In this document: positions 42,014-50,562 of the stretch, piece after piece
How the letters are laid out: each line of letters starts with the position of its first letter
Position numbering within the stretch: position 1 is the stretch's first letter
Assembly (NCBI RefSeq): GCF_008630495.1
Contig: NZ_VWOJ01000003.1
Location: 62,001-126,000, forward strand
Source of the DNA: Alkalicaulis satelles
GTDB taxonomy: Bacteria > Pseudomonadota > Alphaproteobacteria > Caulobacterales > Maricaulaceae
Reading direction: 5' to 3'
Length of the DNA: 64,000 nt
Notes under the pieces: generated by a model
The model's input: the letters and a program-made list of their open reading frames with translations, nothing else
The model's database searches: none
Told to the model about the DNA's origin: nothing
Translations under genes and position numbers: made by a program

Positions 42014-42701
42014 GGACGATCTCGCCTCCCGCCTCGCGCAATCGCGCGCCGCCATCCTTGAGCGGATTAACGCCGCCGCCAAGGCGGGCGGGCGCCCGTC
42101 CGGGTCCGTCACCCTCACCGCAGTCTCCAAACAGCAGCCCGATGAGCGCATCGAGGCCATGCTGGCCGCCGGTCAGCGCGTGTTCGGCGAGAACCGGGTG
42201 CAGGAGGCCCAAGCGCGCTGGGAACATCGCCGGGGTCAATGGCCGGATCTGGAATTGCGCCTGATCGGGCCGTTGCAGACCAACAAGGCGGACGCGGCCT
42301 GCGCCCTGTTTGATGTGATCGAGACGCTGGACCGCGATAAGCTCGCTAGCGCCCTGGCGCGCGCCATGGACAAGACGGGCCGGCGCCCGCGCCTCTTCAT
42401 CCAGGTCAATACCGGGCGCGAAGCGCAGAAGGCCGGCATTGATCCAGGCGAAGCCGCCGCCTTTGCTGAACGCTGCCGGGAGACCCACGGGCTCGCGATC
42501 GAGGGCCTGATGTGCATCCCGCCCGAAGCCGAGCCGGCCAGCCTGCACTTCGCCCTGCTGGCGCAACTGGCCCGCGATTGCAGCGTGGAGCGTCTGTCCA
42601 TGGGGATGAGCGCCGATTACGAGCTGGCCGCGCGCATGGGCGCCAGCGCGGTGCGGGTCGGCTCGGCCCTTTTCGGAGCGCGCCCCGGCCCCGCAGCCTG
42701 A
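42012..42701 (+). CDS. YggS-family PLP homeostasis protein
   Basis: A 229-aa PLP-binding TIM barrel of the PLPBP/YggS family, which buffers free PLP. The PLP Lys is in LTAVSKQQPDERI; further motifs are FGENRVQEAQ, LRLIGPLQTNKAD, FIQVNTGREAQKAGI, IEGLMCIPP, LSMGMSADYELAARMGASAVRVGSALFG. No clear ribosome site precedes it, and the start codon lies in the CATG shared with the divergent gene at 41414. Confidence 0.92.
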   Translation: MDDLASRLAQSRAAILERINAAAKAGGRPSGSVTLTAVSKQQPDERIEAMLAAGQRVFGENRVQEAQARWEHRRGQWPDLELRLIGPLQTNKADAACALFDVIETLDRDKLASALARAMDKTGRRPRLFIQVNTGREAQKAGIDPGEAAAFAERCRETHGLAIEGLMCIPPEAEPASLHFALLAQLARDCSVERLSMGMSADYELAARMGASAVRVGSALFGARPGPAA

Positions 42702-43073
42702 TCAGCTGGCCGCAGCCGTCTCGGCCGCCGGCGCCAGGCCCTGCATGATGGTGCGGTTGATATCGATGAGCGTGTCGAGATCGGTCTCCCCGCGCATGGC
42801 CGCGCTGGTTTCCTTGGACACAAAGATCGACAGGGAAATGATCGAGGCCCGCAGCGTTTCAGGCAGGGCGTTGCCCGAGCTCGCACAATCGGCTGCGAAG
42901 GCTGACCAGACCCGCCGGTTGCGGTCGAGCGCCTTGGCCTTCTTGCGGATATCGCTGGCGCCGCATTCGCGCACCGCCATCAGTTCACGCGTGACAAAGC
43001 CCATCAGGCGGTACTCGGTCGCACGGGGGTCTTCGGTGCGCGAACTGGCGGTCTGATAGGCCTGGTACGACAT
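42702..43073 (-). CDS. flaF: Flagellar biosynthesis regulator FlaF
   Basis: A 123-aa cytoplasmic protein. YQAYQTASSRTEDPRATEYRLMGFVTRELM and FVSKETSAAM are the FlaF family signature. In Caulobacter FlaF is needed for flagellin translation and export and acts against FlbT. It follows flbT at 5 bases, so the two form an operon. Its stop abuts the yggS stop. Confidence 0.93.
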   Translation of the reverse strand: MSYQAYQTASSRTEDPRATEYRLMGFVTRELMAVRECGASDIRKKAKALDRNRRVWSAFAADCASSGNALPETLRASIISLSIFVSKETSAAMRGETDLDTLIDINRTIMQGLAPAAETAAAS

Positions 43074-43078
43074 GAAAC

Positions 43079-43486
43079 TCAGCTCTTGCCTGCTGCGGGG
43101 GCGCCCAGACGCTCGGCCTCATAGGCGATCAGTTTGCGGCAGCGCAGTAGCGCCTTGTAATACTCCCCGCCCATCACATCCCGGCTCACGTCCACACATT
43201 GCTGCAGGACTTCCGGGTTGGTCACCGCGCTCATGAATTCGGTCATGCGCACCACGAAGGCGTCATACATGCCGTCTTCTGTCGAGGCGGACAGATACAT
43301 CATCATGACCGGGAAATAGATGCGCTTGGCCGGGGTGTCGGCCTCATGCTCCTGCATGATGTCCTTCTCGCGCAGCACGCTGGCCTTGTTCTGCAGCATC
43401 AGCGTGGCGCGCCTGTCGCCATTTTCCACGACCGCGCCATTGAGCACGAAACGCTCTCCGGGTTTCAGCGACAGCTTGAGCGGCAT
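43079..43486 (-). CDS. flbT: Flagellin mRNA-binding repressor FlbT
   Basis: A 135-aa protein starting at 43486 (MPLKLSLKPGERFVLNGAVVENGDRR), as in all FlbT proteins; the frame upstream is not conserved. QNKASVLREKDIMQ and YYKALLRCRKLIAYE are also typical. FlbT binds the 5' leader of flagellin mRNA and promotes its decay until the hook is complete. Its targets here would be the long leaders (about 44-62 bases) of the flagellin genes at 19.7-25.7 kb. Confidence 0.93.
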   Translation of the reverse strand: MPLKLSLKPGERFVLNGAVVENGDRRATLMLQNKASVLREKDIMQEHEADTPAKRIYFPVMMMYLSASTEDGMYDAFVVRMTEFMSAVTNPEVLQQCVDVSRDVMGGEYYKALLRCRKLIAYEAERLGAPAAGKS

Positions 43487-43662
43487 GGACGGGGCTCCAA
43501 GGATGGGCGCCTTGACGGCGTCTGGCCACACAGTGTCGGGCCAAGGTGAACAAAGCGTTGCCCTAACGCACCTTATGCAACGGCGCAGAACGGCAGCGTT
43601 AGCGGAACCTTAATCGAAGCGCGCCTGTCTCGCCACATAGTCCGTTTTGACAGGAGCCCGCC

Positions 43663-45444
43663 ATGCGCCCCGCCCTCGACCTCGACGCCGAGCTTGCCGC
43701 CGGACAGGAGACGGGGCTGCGCGAGATCGAACCGGCGGGCAAAAGCCCGGCGCCGGTTCTGGATCTGTCTGAAATCGCCGCGCACAAGTCCGATCCGAAA
43801 GTTCTGGGCCTGTTACGCCGGGCGCTGAGGAGCATGGATGGAGAACCGGCCAAATCCGCCCGGCTTTGCCTGAAAGCGGTGTCGCTGGCGCCGGACCTGC
43901 CGGTGGCCAACCAGGCCATGGCGCTGGCGCTGGAAAAGCTCGGCCGCCTGTCCAAGGCGCTGGAATTCTATGAGCGCGCCTGGCGGCTGGATCCGGACAA
44001 TCCCGATATCTATTCCAGCCTGGCCATGGCCGCCTGGAAGCTCGACATGCTCGACGCGGCGGAAAAATTTCTTCGCCTGCAACAGCAGCTCAAGCCCGGC
44101 TGCCCGAACGGCATCATCAATCTGGCCGGCGTCTTGCGCGACAAAGGCCGCTACGCCGATTCCGTCGAGCTGTTGCGCGCCGCCATCTACGCTGCGCCCG
44201 AAACGCCCGAGCTGTGGAACGCGCTGGGCACCACGCTGATGGATTCCGGCGAGCCGGAGCAATCCCTGACCTTCTACGAGGAAGCGCTGCGGCTCCGGCC
44301 CGGCTTCGCACGCGCCCATCACAACATGGCCTACGCGCTGGAGCTCAAAGGCGACCCTGAGGCGGCCATCCCCCATTTCGAGGCGGCGCTGGACGCGCCC
44401 GCCAGCGAGCAGGACAAGGTGGTTTCCAGCCACGGCTACGCCCATACCCTCTTGGCCGCCGGGCGCATCGCCAAGGGCTGGGAATGGTATGAGTGGCGGC
44501 GTAATATGCACTATCGCTACGCCACCAACTTCCTGATCCCCGGGCGCTCCTGGAACGGAATGGACGCCGGCGAACTGGCCGGGCGCACCGTCTCCGTGGT
44601 CGGAGAACAAGGGCTGGGCGACGAGGTGCTGTTCGCCAATATCCTGCCGGACGTGATCGAGGCTGTGGGATCGGAAGGCGAGGTGCGGATCGCCTGCGAG
44701 AAGCGGCTTGTGCCTCTGTTCGCGCGGTCCTTCCCCACCGCCAGGGTATGCCGCCACTACACGATAGAGCGCGAAGGCCGCCAACACCGCAGCGCGCCGG
44801 ATCTGGTCAAGGACGGCGAGCACGACATGTGGGCTCCAGTGGGCAGCCTGATGCGCGCTTTTCGTCCGGATGCGGACAGCTTCCCTGACCGCAGCGCATT
44901 TCTGGTCCCCGATGAAGCCAGAGTGGAGGCGTTCCGCGAGCAGCTGGCCGGGTACGGCCCAGGCCTGAAGATCGGGCTGTTGTGGAAGTCGCTGAAAATG
45001 GACGCGACCCGCTCCAAGCATTTCGCCGCCTTCGATCTGTGGGCGCCAGTGCTCAAGACACCGGGCGCCTGTTTCGTTAATCTGCAGTATGGCGACACGG
45101 CGCAGGACATCGCGGCGGCGGAGAAGCGGTTCGGCGTGCGCATCCACACGCCCGAAGGGCTTGATCTCAAGGACGATCTCGACGGTGTGGCGGCCATGGG
45201 CAAGGCCTGTGATCTGGTGCTCGGGCCGATGAACGCCACCACCAATCTGGCCGCCGCCGCGGGGGGTAATGTGTGGTTCCTGCGCCCGACCCTGATCGCC
45301 TGGGCGATGCTGGGCCAGAGCGAAATGCTCTGGTATCCGCGCTCGCGCACCTTCGCCGGCCGGTTCTATCGCGACTGGGCCGGAGCCATGGCCGCGCTCA
45401 GCGAGGCCTTGCAGGCCCATATCGAAGAACGCACGGCCGCCTAA
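43663..45444 (+). CDS. TPR protein with glycosyltransferase-like C-terminus (FlbA-like)
   Basis: A 593-aa protein; AGGAG precedes the ATG. Residues about 50-260 are five or six tetratricopeptide repeats (for example ALEFYERAWRLDPDNPDIYSSLAMAAWKLDML). The C-terminal 300 residues look like a GT-B-type domain of TPR-linked transferases (VVGEQGLGDEVLFANILPDV, KIGLLWKS, VLGPMNATTNLAAAAGGNVWFL). It lies opposite flbT-flaF, where Caulobacter has the TPR gene flbA, which makes a flagellar role plausible, possibly in flagellin glycosylation with PseC. Identity to FlbA is inferred. Confidence 0.75.
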   Translation: MRPALDLDAELAAGQETGLREIEPAGKSPAPVLDLSEIAAHKSDPKVLGLLRRALRSMDGEPAKSARLCLKAVSLAPDLPVANQAMALALEKLGRLSKALEFYERAWRLDPDNPDIYSSLAMAAWKLDMLDAAEKFLRLQQQLKPGCPNGIINLAGVLRDKGRYADSVELLRAAIYAAPETPELWNALGTTLMDSGEPEQSLTFYEEALRLRPGFARAHHNMAYALELKGDPEAAIPHFEAALDAPASEQDKVVSSHGYAHTLLAAGRIAKGWEWYEWRRNMHYRYATNFLIPGRSWNGMDAGELAGRTVSVVGEQGLGDEVLFANILPDVIEAVGSEGEVRIACEKRLVPLFARSFPTARVCRHYTIEREGRQHRSAPDLVKDGEHDMWAPVGSLMRAFRPDADSFPDRSAFLVPDEARVEAFREQLAGYGPGLKIGLLWKSLKMDATRSKHFAAFDLWAPVLKTPGACFVNLQYGDTAQDIAAAEKRFGVRIHTPEGLDLKDDLDGVAAMGKACDLVLGPMNATTNLAAAAGGNVWFLRPTLIAWAMLGQSEMLWYPRSRTFAGRFYRDWAGAMAALSEALQAHIEERTAA

Positions 45445-45446
45445 TC

Positions 45447-46790
45447 CTAGCGGCCATCCTCCAGCGCAGGCGGTTCATCCGCAGGTGGAGCATCCTCCAC
45501 GCCCGCCTCATCCAGCCAGGCTCCGCCCAGACGCTTGCGGGTCTTGGCGCCCAGCTGGCGCAGGGTTTCAGCCTGTGACACCAGATTGCCGCGTCCGTCC
45601 ACCAGCTTCTTGCGGGCGTCCTCCCAGCTGGTGCGCGCGCGGCCGATCTGGTCGCCCACCTTGTCGAGATCGCTCAGGAAACCTTCGAACTTGTCGTAGA
45701 GCAGCCCGGCGCGGTTCGCGATCTCCAGGGCGTTCTGATTGCGCCGGTCGATGGTCCACAGATTATGCACCGTGCGCATGGCCATCATCAGCGTGGTTGG
45801 CGTGGCGATCATGATATCGCGCTCGAACGCATCACCGGCGAGATTGGGATCATTCTGCAGCGCCAGCGAGGCCGCGCCCTCCAGCGGAATGAACATCAAG
45901 GTGAAGTCCACACCCTCATAAAGCCCGGCATAATCCTTCTCGGCCAGCGAGCGGATATGGGTGCGCACAGAGGCGATATGCGCCTTCAGAGCCGTCGCGC
46001 GCTCATCTTCGGTCTCGGCGTTCACACAACGCTCGAAGGCGGTCAGGCTGACCTTGGAATCGATCACCAGCTTCTGGTTATTAGGCAGGGCCACCACCAC
46101 GTCCGGGCGCAGGCGCTGGCCATCCGCGCCGGTTTCGCTGGCCTGGGTTTCGAACTCCTGTCCTTCGCGCAGGCCAGCCTTTTCAAGGATGTTGGCCAGC
46201 ACCATCTCGCCCCAGTCGCCCTGGACCTTGGACTGGGAGCGCAGCGCATTGGCGAGCTTGCTCGCCTCGCTGGACATGGCCTTGGTGTCATTGTGGAGGA
46301 TCTGGACCAGCTGCTGGAGCTGGGTCTGCTGGCCATGGCGCTTCTCGGCGTCCTCGGTGACCTGCTTGCGGAATTCACCGAGTTGTTCGCGCAGGGGCTT
46401 GAGCATGTCGTTGAGGTTCTGCGTGCTGCGCGTCTGCAACTCCTCGCCGCTGGCTTTGAGCACTTTGGCGGCGGTGGCCTCGAAGGCTTCCGACAGGGAT
46501 TGGCGCGCCTTCTCCAGCTCGGCGAGCTTTTCAGCATGATGGTCGCGCGCAGCTTTCATTTCCGCGTCCAGCCGGGCGATGGCCGCGCGCGCCTCAGCGA
46601 GTTCATCCGAGCGTGCCTCGGCCTGACGGCGCCAGTCATCGCGCTCGGCGCGCAACTCGTCGATCCGGGCCGTGTCGGGTTCGGGCAGCGGAGCAGGCGC
46701 GGGCTTGCGCAAAGCCAGATACGCCAACACCAGAAGGATCGTCGCCACGCCGGCCAGATAGAGCCAGGTCTCGATGGAAAAGTCGGGCAT
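45447..46790 (-). CDS. rmuC: DNA recombination protein RmuC
   Basis: A 447-aa protein. An N-terminal TM helix (TWLYLAGVATILLVLAYLALR), then a coiled coil at about 40-130, then the RmuC nuclease-like core: QSKVQGDWGEMVLANILEKAGLREGQEFETQ, RPDVVVALPNNQKLVIDSKVSLTAFE and VDFTLMFIPLEGAASLAL. RmuC limits inversions and handles damaged replication ends. The ATG at 46790 is the only sensible start. It converges with the TPR gene, 2 bases between stops. Confidence 0.93.
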   Translation of the reverse strand: MPDFSIETWLYLAGVATILLVLAYLALRKPAPAPLPEPDTARIDELRAERDDWRRQAEARSDELAEARAAIARLDAEMKAARDHHAEKLAELEKARQSLSEAFEATAAKVLKASGEELQTRSTQNLNDMLKPLREQLGEFRKQVTEDAEKRHGQQTQLQQLVQILHNDTKAMSSEASKLANALRSQSKVQGDWGEMVLANILEKAGLREGQEFETQASETGADGQRLRPDVVVALPNNQKLVIDSKVSLTAFERCVNAETEDERATALKAHIASVRTHIRSLAEKDYAGLYEGVDFTLMFIPLEGAASLALQNDPNLAGDAFERDIMIATPTTLMMAMRTVHNLWTIDRRNQNALEIANRAGLLYDKFEGFLSDLDKVGDQIGRARTSWEDARKKLVDGRGNLVSQAETLRQLGAKTRKRLGGAWLDEAGVEDAPPADEPPALEDGR

Positions 46791-46866
46791 GGCGTCCTCC
46801 GGCGGCTGGTCGTCTGGAGCCTGCTTATCGCGGCGTGCGCGGATTCGCACAAGCCGCGAAGGACGA

Positions 46867-47652
46867 TCAGCGAAGCGCGATAATCGCGCACTGGCCGCCA
46901 AAAGCGCCCGCATGCCCGTCGCGCGCCGCCCGCCGGCAGGAGAAGAAACGGTCCTCTTCAGCAAACGTGCACAGCGCCAGGCGTGAGATCGCCCCGGGCG
47001 CAAGACCCGCCGCCACCAGCTGGCGCGCGCAGGCTTCAGACACATCCAGCCCGGCGCCCCCTTCGGCGTCGCGCACACCGGCAAGACCCTCATCGAGACC
47101 GCCGAACATCGCTTCGAACTGCGCCAGCACTTCAGGCCCGACGCGGTAATTGGGGCGTGAGACCGCCGGGCCGATGGCCGCCCGCAGATCGCCCGCACGC
47201 GTGCCATACGCCGCGCTCATGGCGCGGATCGCCGCGGGGATTACCTGCGCGATCACGCCGCGCCAGCCGGCATGAATGGCCGCGATGGCGCGATTGACAG
47301 GGTCGTGCAGCAAAACCGGCGTGCAGTCAGCGGTCTGGGCGCACAGGGCCAGGCCCGGCGTTGAGGTGATCAGCGCATCGCCCTCGCCCGCCGACCAGGC
47401 GCCCTCGGGCTTGCGCTCGACCCGGTGCACCACCGCGCCATGAACCTGATTGAGGAACACCAGCTGGGCGCCGCCCATGGCGCTGGAAACACGCTGGCGG
47501 TTCTCCTCCACCCGCGCCTTGTCGTCGCCGCGCGACCAGGAGAGGTTCAGGCTGGCGTATGGCCCCTCGCTCACGCCGCCCGTGCGTGTGGTGAAGGCGT
47601 GGATAAGGCCCGGCGCCTCAAATCCGGGAGCGGTCAGAAGCTCCATCGCCAT
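46867..47652 (-). CDS. pgeF: YfiH/PgeF family purine nucleoside phosphorylase / peptidoglycan-editing factor
   Basis: A 261-aa protein (LACC1/YfiH family). Metal-binding motifs are QVHGAVVHRV (His), TADCTPVLLHDP (Cys) and AAIHAGWRGV (His). Members act as purine nucleoside phosphorylases and adenosine deaminases; in E. coli PgeF also guards peptidoglycan precursors. Two starts are possible (47652 or 47646). It lies 15 bases after selO on the same strand. Confidence 0.9.
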   Translation of the reverse strand: MAMELLTAPGFEAPGLIHAFTTRTGGVSEGPYASLNLSWSRGDDKARVEENRQRVSSAMGGAQLVFLNQVHGAVVHRVERKPEGAWSAGEGDALITSTPGLALCAQTADCTPVLLHDPVNRAIAAIHAGWRGVIAQVIPAAIRAMSAAYGTRAGDLRAAIGPAVSRPNYRVGPEVLAQFEAMFGGLDEGLAGVRDAEGGAGLDVSEACARQLVAAGLAPGAISRLALCTFAEEDRFFSCRRAARDGHAGAFGGQCAIIALR

Positions 47653-47667
47653 GATCCGTTCCGCCCT

Positions 47668-49104
47668 CTAGCCGTCCAGGAAGCCGTCGCGTCCGCGGCC
47701 CAGATCATACCCCGTCCGCGCGCTGGCGATATCGGCCAGACAGCCCTCCAGCGCGCTCCAGTCATCATCCTCGGCGATGGGCCGCCAGATGTCTTCCACC
47801 GTCTCGATGACCAGATGGACCGGGTTTGCGCGTCTGAAATAGAGGTGTGACAGGCGCTCAGGGCGCACCGGGGCGCGCGCCGCGATGGCCTCGCGCACCG
47901 GGGCGAAGGCCTCGCTGCGATAGGTCTCGCCCCTGGCGCTGTCCAGCGCGCGCGCCTCATCACCGCAGAACCAGTCGAAGAACACCGCCTCCCAGGGCAG
48001 GCGGGTGGACTTCATGGCGTCGAGGAAGGCTGTGACGAACGCGCCATCGCCCTCCTCATCCAGCGGCTCAAGGCCAAGGCGGTTCAGGAAGGCGGCACGC
48101 ACCTCGCGCTTGTAGTGATCGGGAAAGGCGGTGAGTGCATCGATCAGCGCTTCGCGCTCGCCGATCAGGCTCAGGGCGCCGCCCAGTTGCTGCAGCGCCC
48201 AGAACACGCTTTCTGGCTGTCGCGCATAGGCGTAGAGCCCGGAGTGATCGAAATAAGCCGCAGTGAATCCCGGCTCGAAATACGGCAGGAAGCGCCAGGG
48301 CCCGTAGTCAAAGCTCTCTCCGGTCACCACCAGATTGTCCGTATTGAGAACGCCGTGAACAAAACCCGCCGCCATCCACTGGGCCGCCAAAGCCGCAGAG
48401 CGGCGGCAAGCCGCGTCCATCACTCCGGCCGCCAGTCCGTCCGGATGTTCGCCTGCCTCGGGGACCAGGGCGTCGGCGGCATAGGCGGCAAGCTCGCCCA
48501 CCAGATCGGCCCGGTTGAAATAGGCATGGCGCTGGAAAGCGCCAAAGCGCACATGGGAATGGGACAGGCGGGTGAGCACGGCCGAGCGCGTTGGCGAGGG
48601 TTCATCGCCCCGGTGCAGCGGCTCGCCGGTCTCATAGACGCTGAAAATCTTGGAGGTATAGACGCCCAGCGCTTCGAGCATTTCGGCAGCCAGGATCTCG
48701 CGCACGGCGCCCTTCAGGGTCAGGCGCCCGTCGCCCGTGCGTGAAAACGGCGTCTGACCCGAGCCCTTGGTGGCGAAATCCAGCAGCCGGTCCCGGCTGT
48801 CGCGCGCCTGAGCATGAAGGAAACCGCGCCCGTCTCCGATCTCCGGGTTGTAGGTGCGGAACTGATGACCGTGATAGCGGATCGCCAGCGGCGCGGCCTG
48901 ATTGTCCGGCAACGGGTCAAAGTTGTGAAAATGACGCTTGCGGTCCGCCTCGCCCAGACCGTCCAGCCCCATCTCCTGCGCCCAGCGATGATTCCAGAAT
49001 CGCAGCTGCGCCATGGGGAAATCCGCCGGCACGACAGCGTCGGCAAAGTCAGGCCCAAGGGCGGCGAAACGGGGATCGGGCCGATAGGCCTCAGGCAATT
49101 CCAT
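47668..49104 (-). CDS. selO: Protein adenylyltransferase SelO (YdiU family)
   Basis: A 478-aa pseudokinase-fold enzyme that AMPylates proteins. The start at 49104 matches the family (MELPEAYRPDPRFAALG). Key segments: YHGHQFRTYNPEIGDGRG with the nucleotide-binding Gly loop, DFATKGSGQTPFSRTGDGRLTLKGAVREILAAEMLEALG, MAAGFVHGVLNTDNLVVTGESFDYGPWRFL (metal Asn and Asp). No selenocysteine position is present, as in most bacterial forms. A role in redox stress comes from E. coli and human work. Confidence 0.93.
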   Translation of the reverse strand: MELPEAYRPDPRFAALGPDFADAVVPADFPMAQLRFWNHRWAQEMGLDGLGEADRKRHFHNFDPLPDNQAAPLAIRYHGHQFRTYNPEIGDGRGFLHAQARDSRDRLLDFATKGSGQTPFSRTGDGRLTLKGAVREILAAEMLEALGVYTSKIFSVYETGEPLHRGDEPSPTRSAVLTRLSHSHVRFGAFQRHAYFNRADLVGELAAYAADALVPEAGEHPDGLAAGVMDAACRRSAALAAQWMAAGFVHGVLNTDNLVVTGESFDYGPWRFLPYFEPGFTAAYFDHSGLYAYARQPESVFWALQQLGGALSLIGEREALIDALTAFPDHYKREVRAAFLNRLGLEPLDEEGDGAFVTAFLDAMKSTRLPWEAVFFDWFCGDEARALDSARGETYRSEAFAPVREAIAARAPVRPERLSHLYFRRANPVHLVIETVEDIWRPIAEDDDWSALEGCLADIASARTGYDLGRGRDGFLDG

Positions 49105-49142
49105 GCCCGTTGAGCTAGACTGCCTGAAACCTTGGCGCAAGG

Positions 49143-50060
49143 TTACTTGTAAGCATGCCCCAGCGCACGGCCTGCATGCTCGATAGCCGGAATGCAGGCG
49201 GGCGCAATGCGCGACATGTTCAAAAAGCCGTGCGGCGCGCCATTCCATAGTTTGAAACTGGCAGGGACGCCGCTGGCCGAGAGCCGGTCGGCATAGGCGC
49301 GGTCCTCTTCCATCAGAGGATCGAATTCGGCGGCCAGGATATGGGCGGGCGCCACGCCTCTCAGGTCATTCTCAAACAGCGGCGAAGCACGCAGATCGGA
49401 CACATCGGCGCCGGCCAGATAGAGCTTGACGATATCTTCCAGGATAAGCTGGGAGAGGATCGGCCCTTCCTGCCAGCGCGGGCGGGGCTTTTTCACCGCA
49501 GCCAGCTGTAAAAGCGGATAGATCAGCAGCTGGAACACGATCCGCCCGCGCAGGCGCTGGGCCAGGCCCGCAGCCAGATTGCCGCCCGCCGAATCCCCGC
49601 CAACCGACAGTCGGGACGGAGCAAATCCATACGCCTCAAGCGCGCCGTCAAACGCCGCCGCAAGCGCCGCGTCGGCATCGTCCACCGCTGCAGGAAAAGG
49701 GTGCTCGGGCGCCAGCCGGTAATCCACTGCGCATACCCGCACGCCCGACACCGCAGCCAGGCGCTGGCACAAGGCGTGGTGCGTATCGAGCGAGCCCACC
49801 ATGAAGCCGCCGCCATGGAAATAGATCAGCCCCGCCCCGTCCAGGGCGTCATAGGGACGATAGACGCGCGCCGCCATCGGACCTGCCGCGCCGGGCAGGG
49901 TGATGTCCTCGCACAGCTCGACCGGAGGCGGGGCGATTTCGATGATCGTGCTGGCGCGCTCCAGTGCATCGCGCATGGCCTTAGTGGTGCGCTGCGGGCT
50001 GAACAGTTCACGCACGCCGCTGTCATCAAGCCATTTGTCCAGCACATTCGTGTCGCTCAT
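49143..50060 (-). CDS. Hormone-sensitive-lipase family esterase
   Basis: A 305-aa alpha/beta hydrolase. The oxyanion motif HGGG is in LIYFHGGGFMVGSLDTH; the nucleophile Ser is in VGGDSAGGNLA; acid Asp is in AAEFDPLMEED and catalytic His in NGAPHGFL. The start at 50060 avoids an upstream ATG at 50108 that gives a non-conserved leader. Likely acts on short-chain esters; the physiological substrate is unknown. Confidence 0.9.
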   Translation of the reverse strand: MSDTNVLDKWLDDSGVRELFSPQRTTKAMRDALERASTIIEIAPPPVELCEDITLPGAAGPMAARVYRPYDALDGAGLIYFHGGGFMVGSLDTHHALCQRLAAVSGVRVCAVDYRLAPEHPFPAAVDDADAALAAAFDGALEAYGFAPSRLSVGGDSAGGNLAAGLAQRLRGRIVFQLLIYPLLQLAAVKKPRPRWQEGPILSQLILEDIVKLYLAGADVSDLRASPLFENDLRGVAPAHILAAEFDPLMEEDRAYADRLSASGVPASFKLWNGAPHGFLNMSRIAPACIPAIEHAGRALGHAYK

Positions 50061-50179
50061 TTCGCACCCTTGTCTGAGGTCATACGCGCACACGCGCATA
50101 TTGTGCACTGCACAACACCATAACGCGGATCATGGCGAGAAAGCGATCAGGAAACGGCCTTGAGGCCCAGATCGAGACC

Positions 50180-50410
50180 TTAGTGCAGACGCACCGGCTC
50201 GCTGCGGGCGATGCGGCCCGACAGGGCGTCCTCGATCTCCGAGCGCAGGGCGCGCCAGGCGTCTGCGCTGTCCGCCTCGCCCTTGCCCTCCAGCTCCCAC
50301 ACCGCCTGGTCGGCATAGCCCAAAGCCCGCACGCCGTGGCGTTCCACCAGGGTGAAAGCGATCATGCGAATATCCTGGGGCGTGATGCGGGACGGACGGG
50401 TGGCGGGCAT
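50180..50410 (-). CDS. Small protein (76 aa) with a sigma-54-like promoter, possible new flagellar gene
   Basis: A 76-aa cytoplasmic protein starting at 50410, with GGAG about 9 bases upstream. The sequence RMIAFTLVERHGVRALGYADQAVWELEGKGEADSADAWRALRSEIEDALSG looks like a small helical bundle of a type common in alphaproteobacteria (similar to small DUFs such as DUF6961), but the match is not certain. The sigma-54-like element at 50449 would place its transcription under the late-flagellar or another sigma-54 programme. Confidence 0.65.
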   Translation of the reverse strand: MPATRPSRITPQDIRMIAFTLVERHGVRALGYADQAVWELEGKGEADSADAWRALRSEIEDALSGRIARSEPVRLH

Positions 50411-50448
50411 GGTCGGGCACTCCGGCAGCAAATGACGCCGATGACAGT

Positions 50449-50463
50449 GCAATCGCCCTGCCA
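50449..50463 (-). promoter_or_regulatory. Sigma-54-like promoter of the 76-aa gene
   Basis: On the minus strand TGGCAGGGCGATTGC, then A. It matches the TGGCACG-N4-TTGCW consensus with a single mismatch, better than any of the flagellin promoters. The leader to the ATG would be about 28 bases. TGCCGGG half-sites at 50527 and 50544 lie 65-90 bases upstream. Confidence 0.6.
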
Positions 50464-50562
50464 CATCAACTCTCAATAATATCAATCGGTTGAACGCGCT
50501 GCTGAGGCTATCAGCCTAGTCATCCCTGCCGGTGGCGCGAATTTGCCGGGCCGTAAGCGCGT

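Noticed and set aside
43813-45420. 535-codon minus-strand frame opposite the TPR gene
   Set aside because: Composition is that of an antisense shadow (Gly/Ala/His-rich); the TPR repeats on the other strand are unmistakable.
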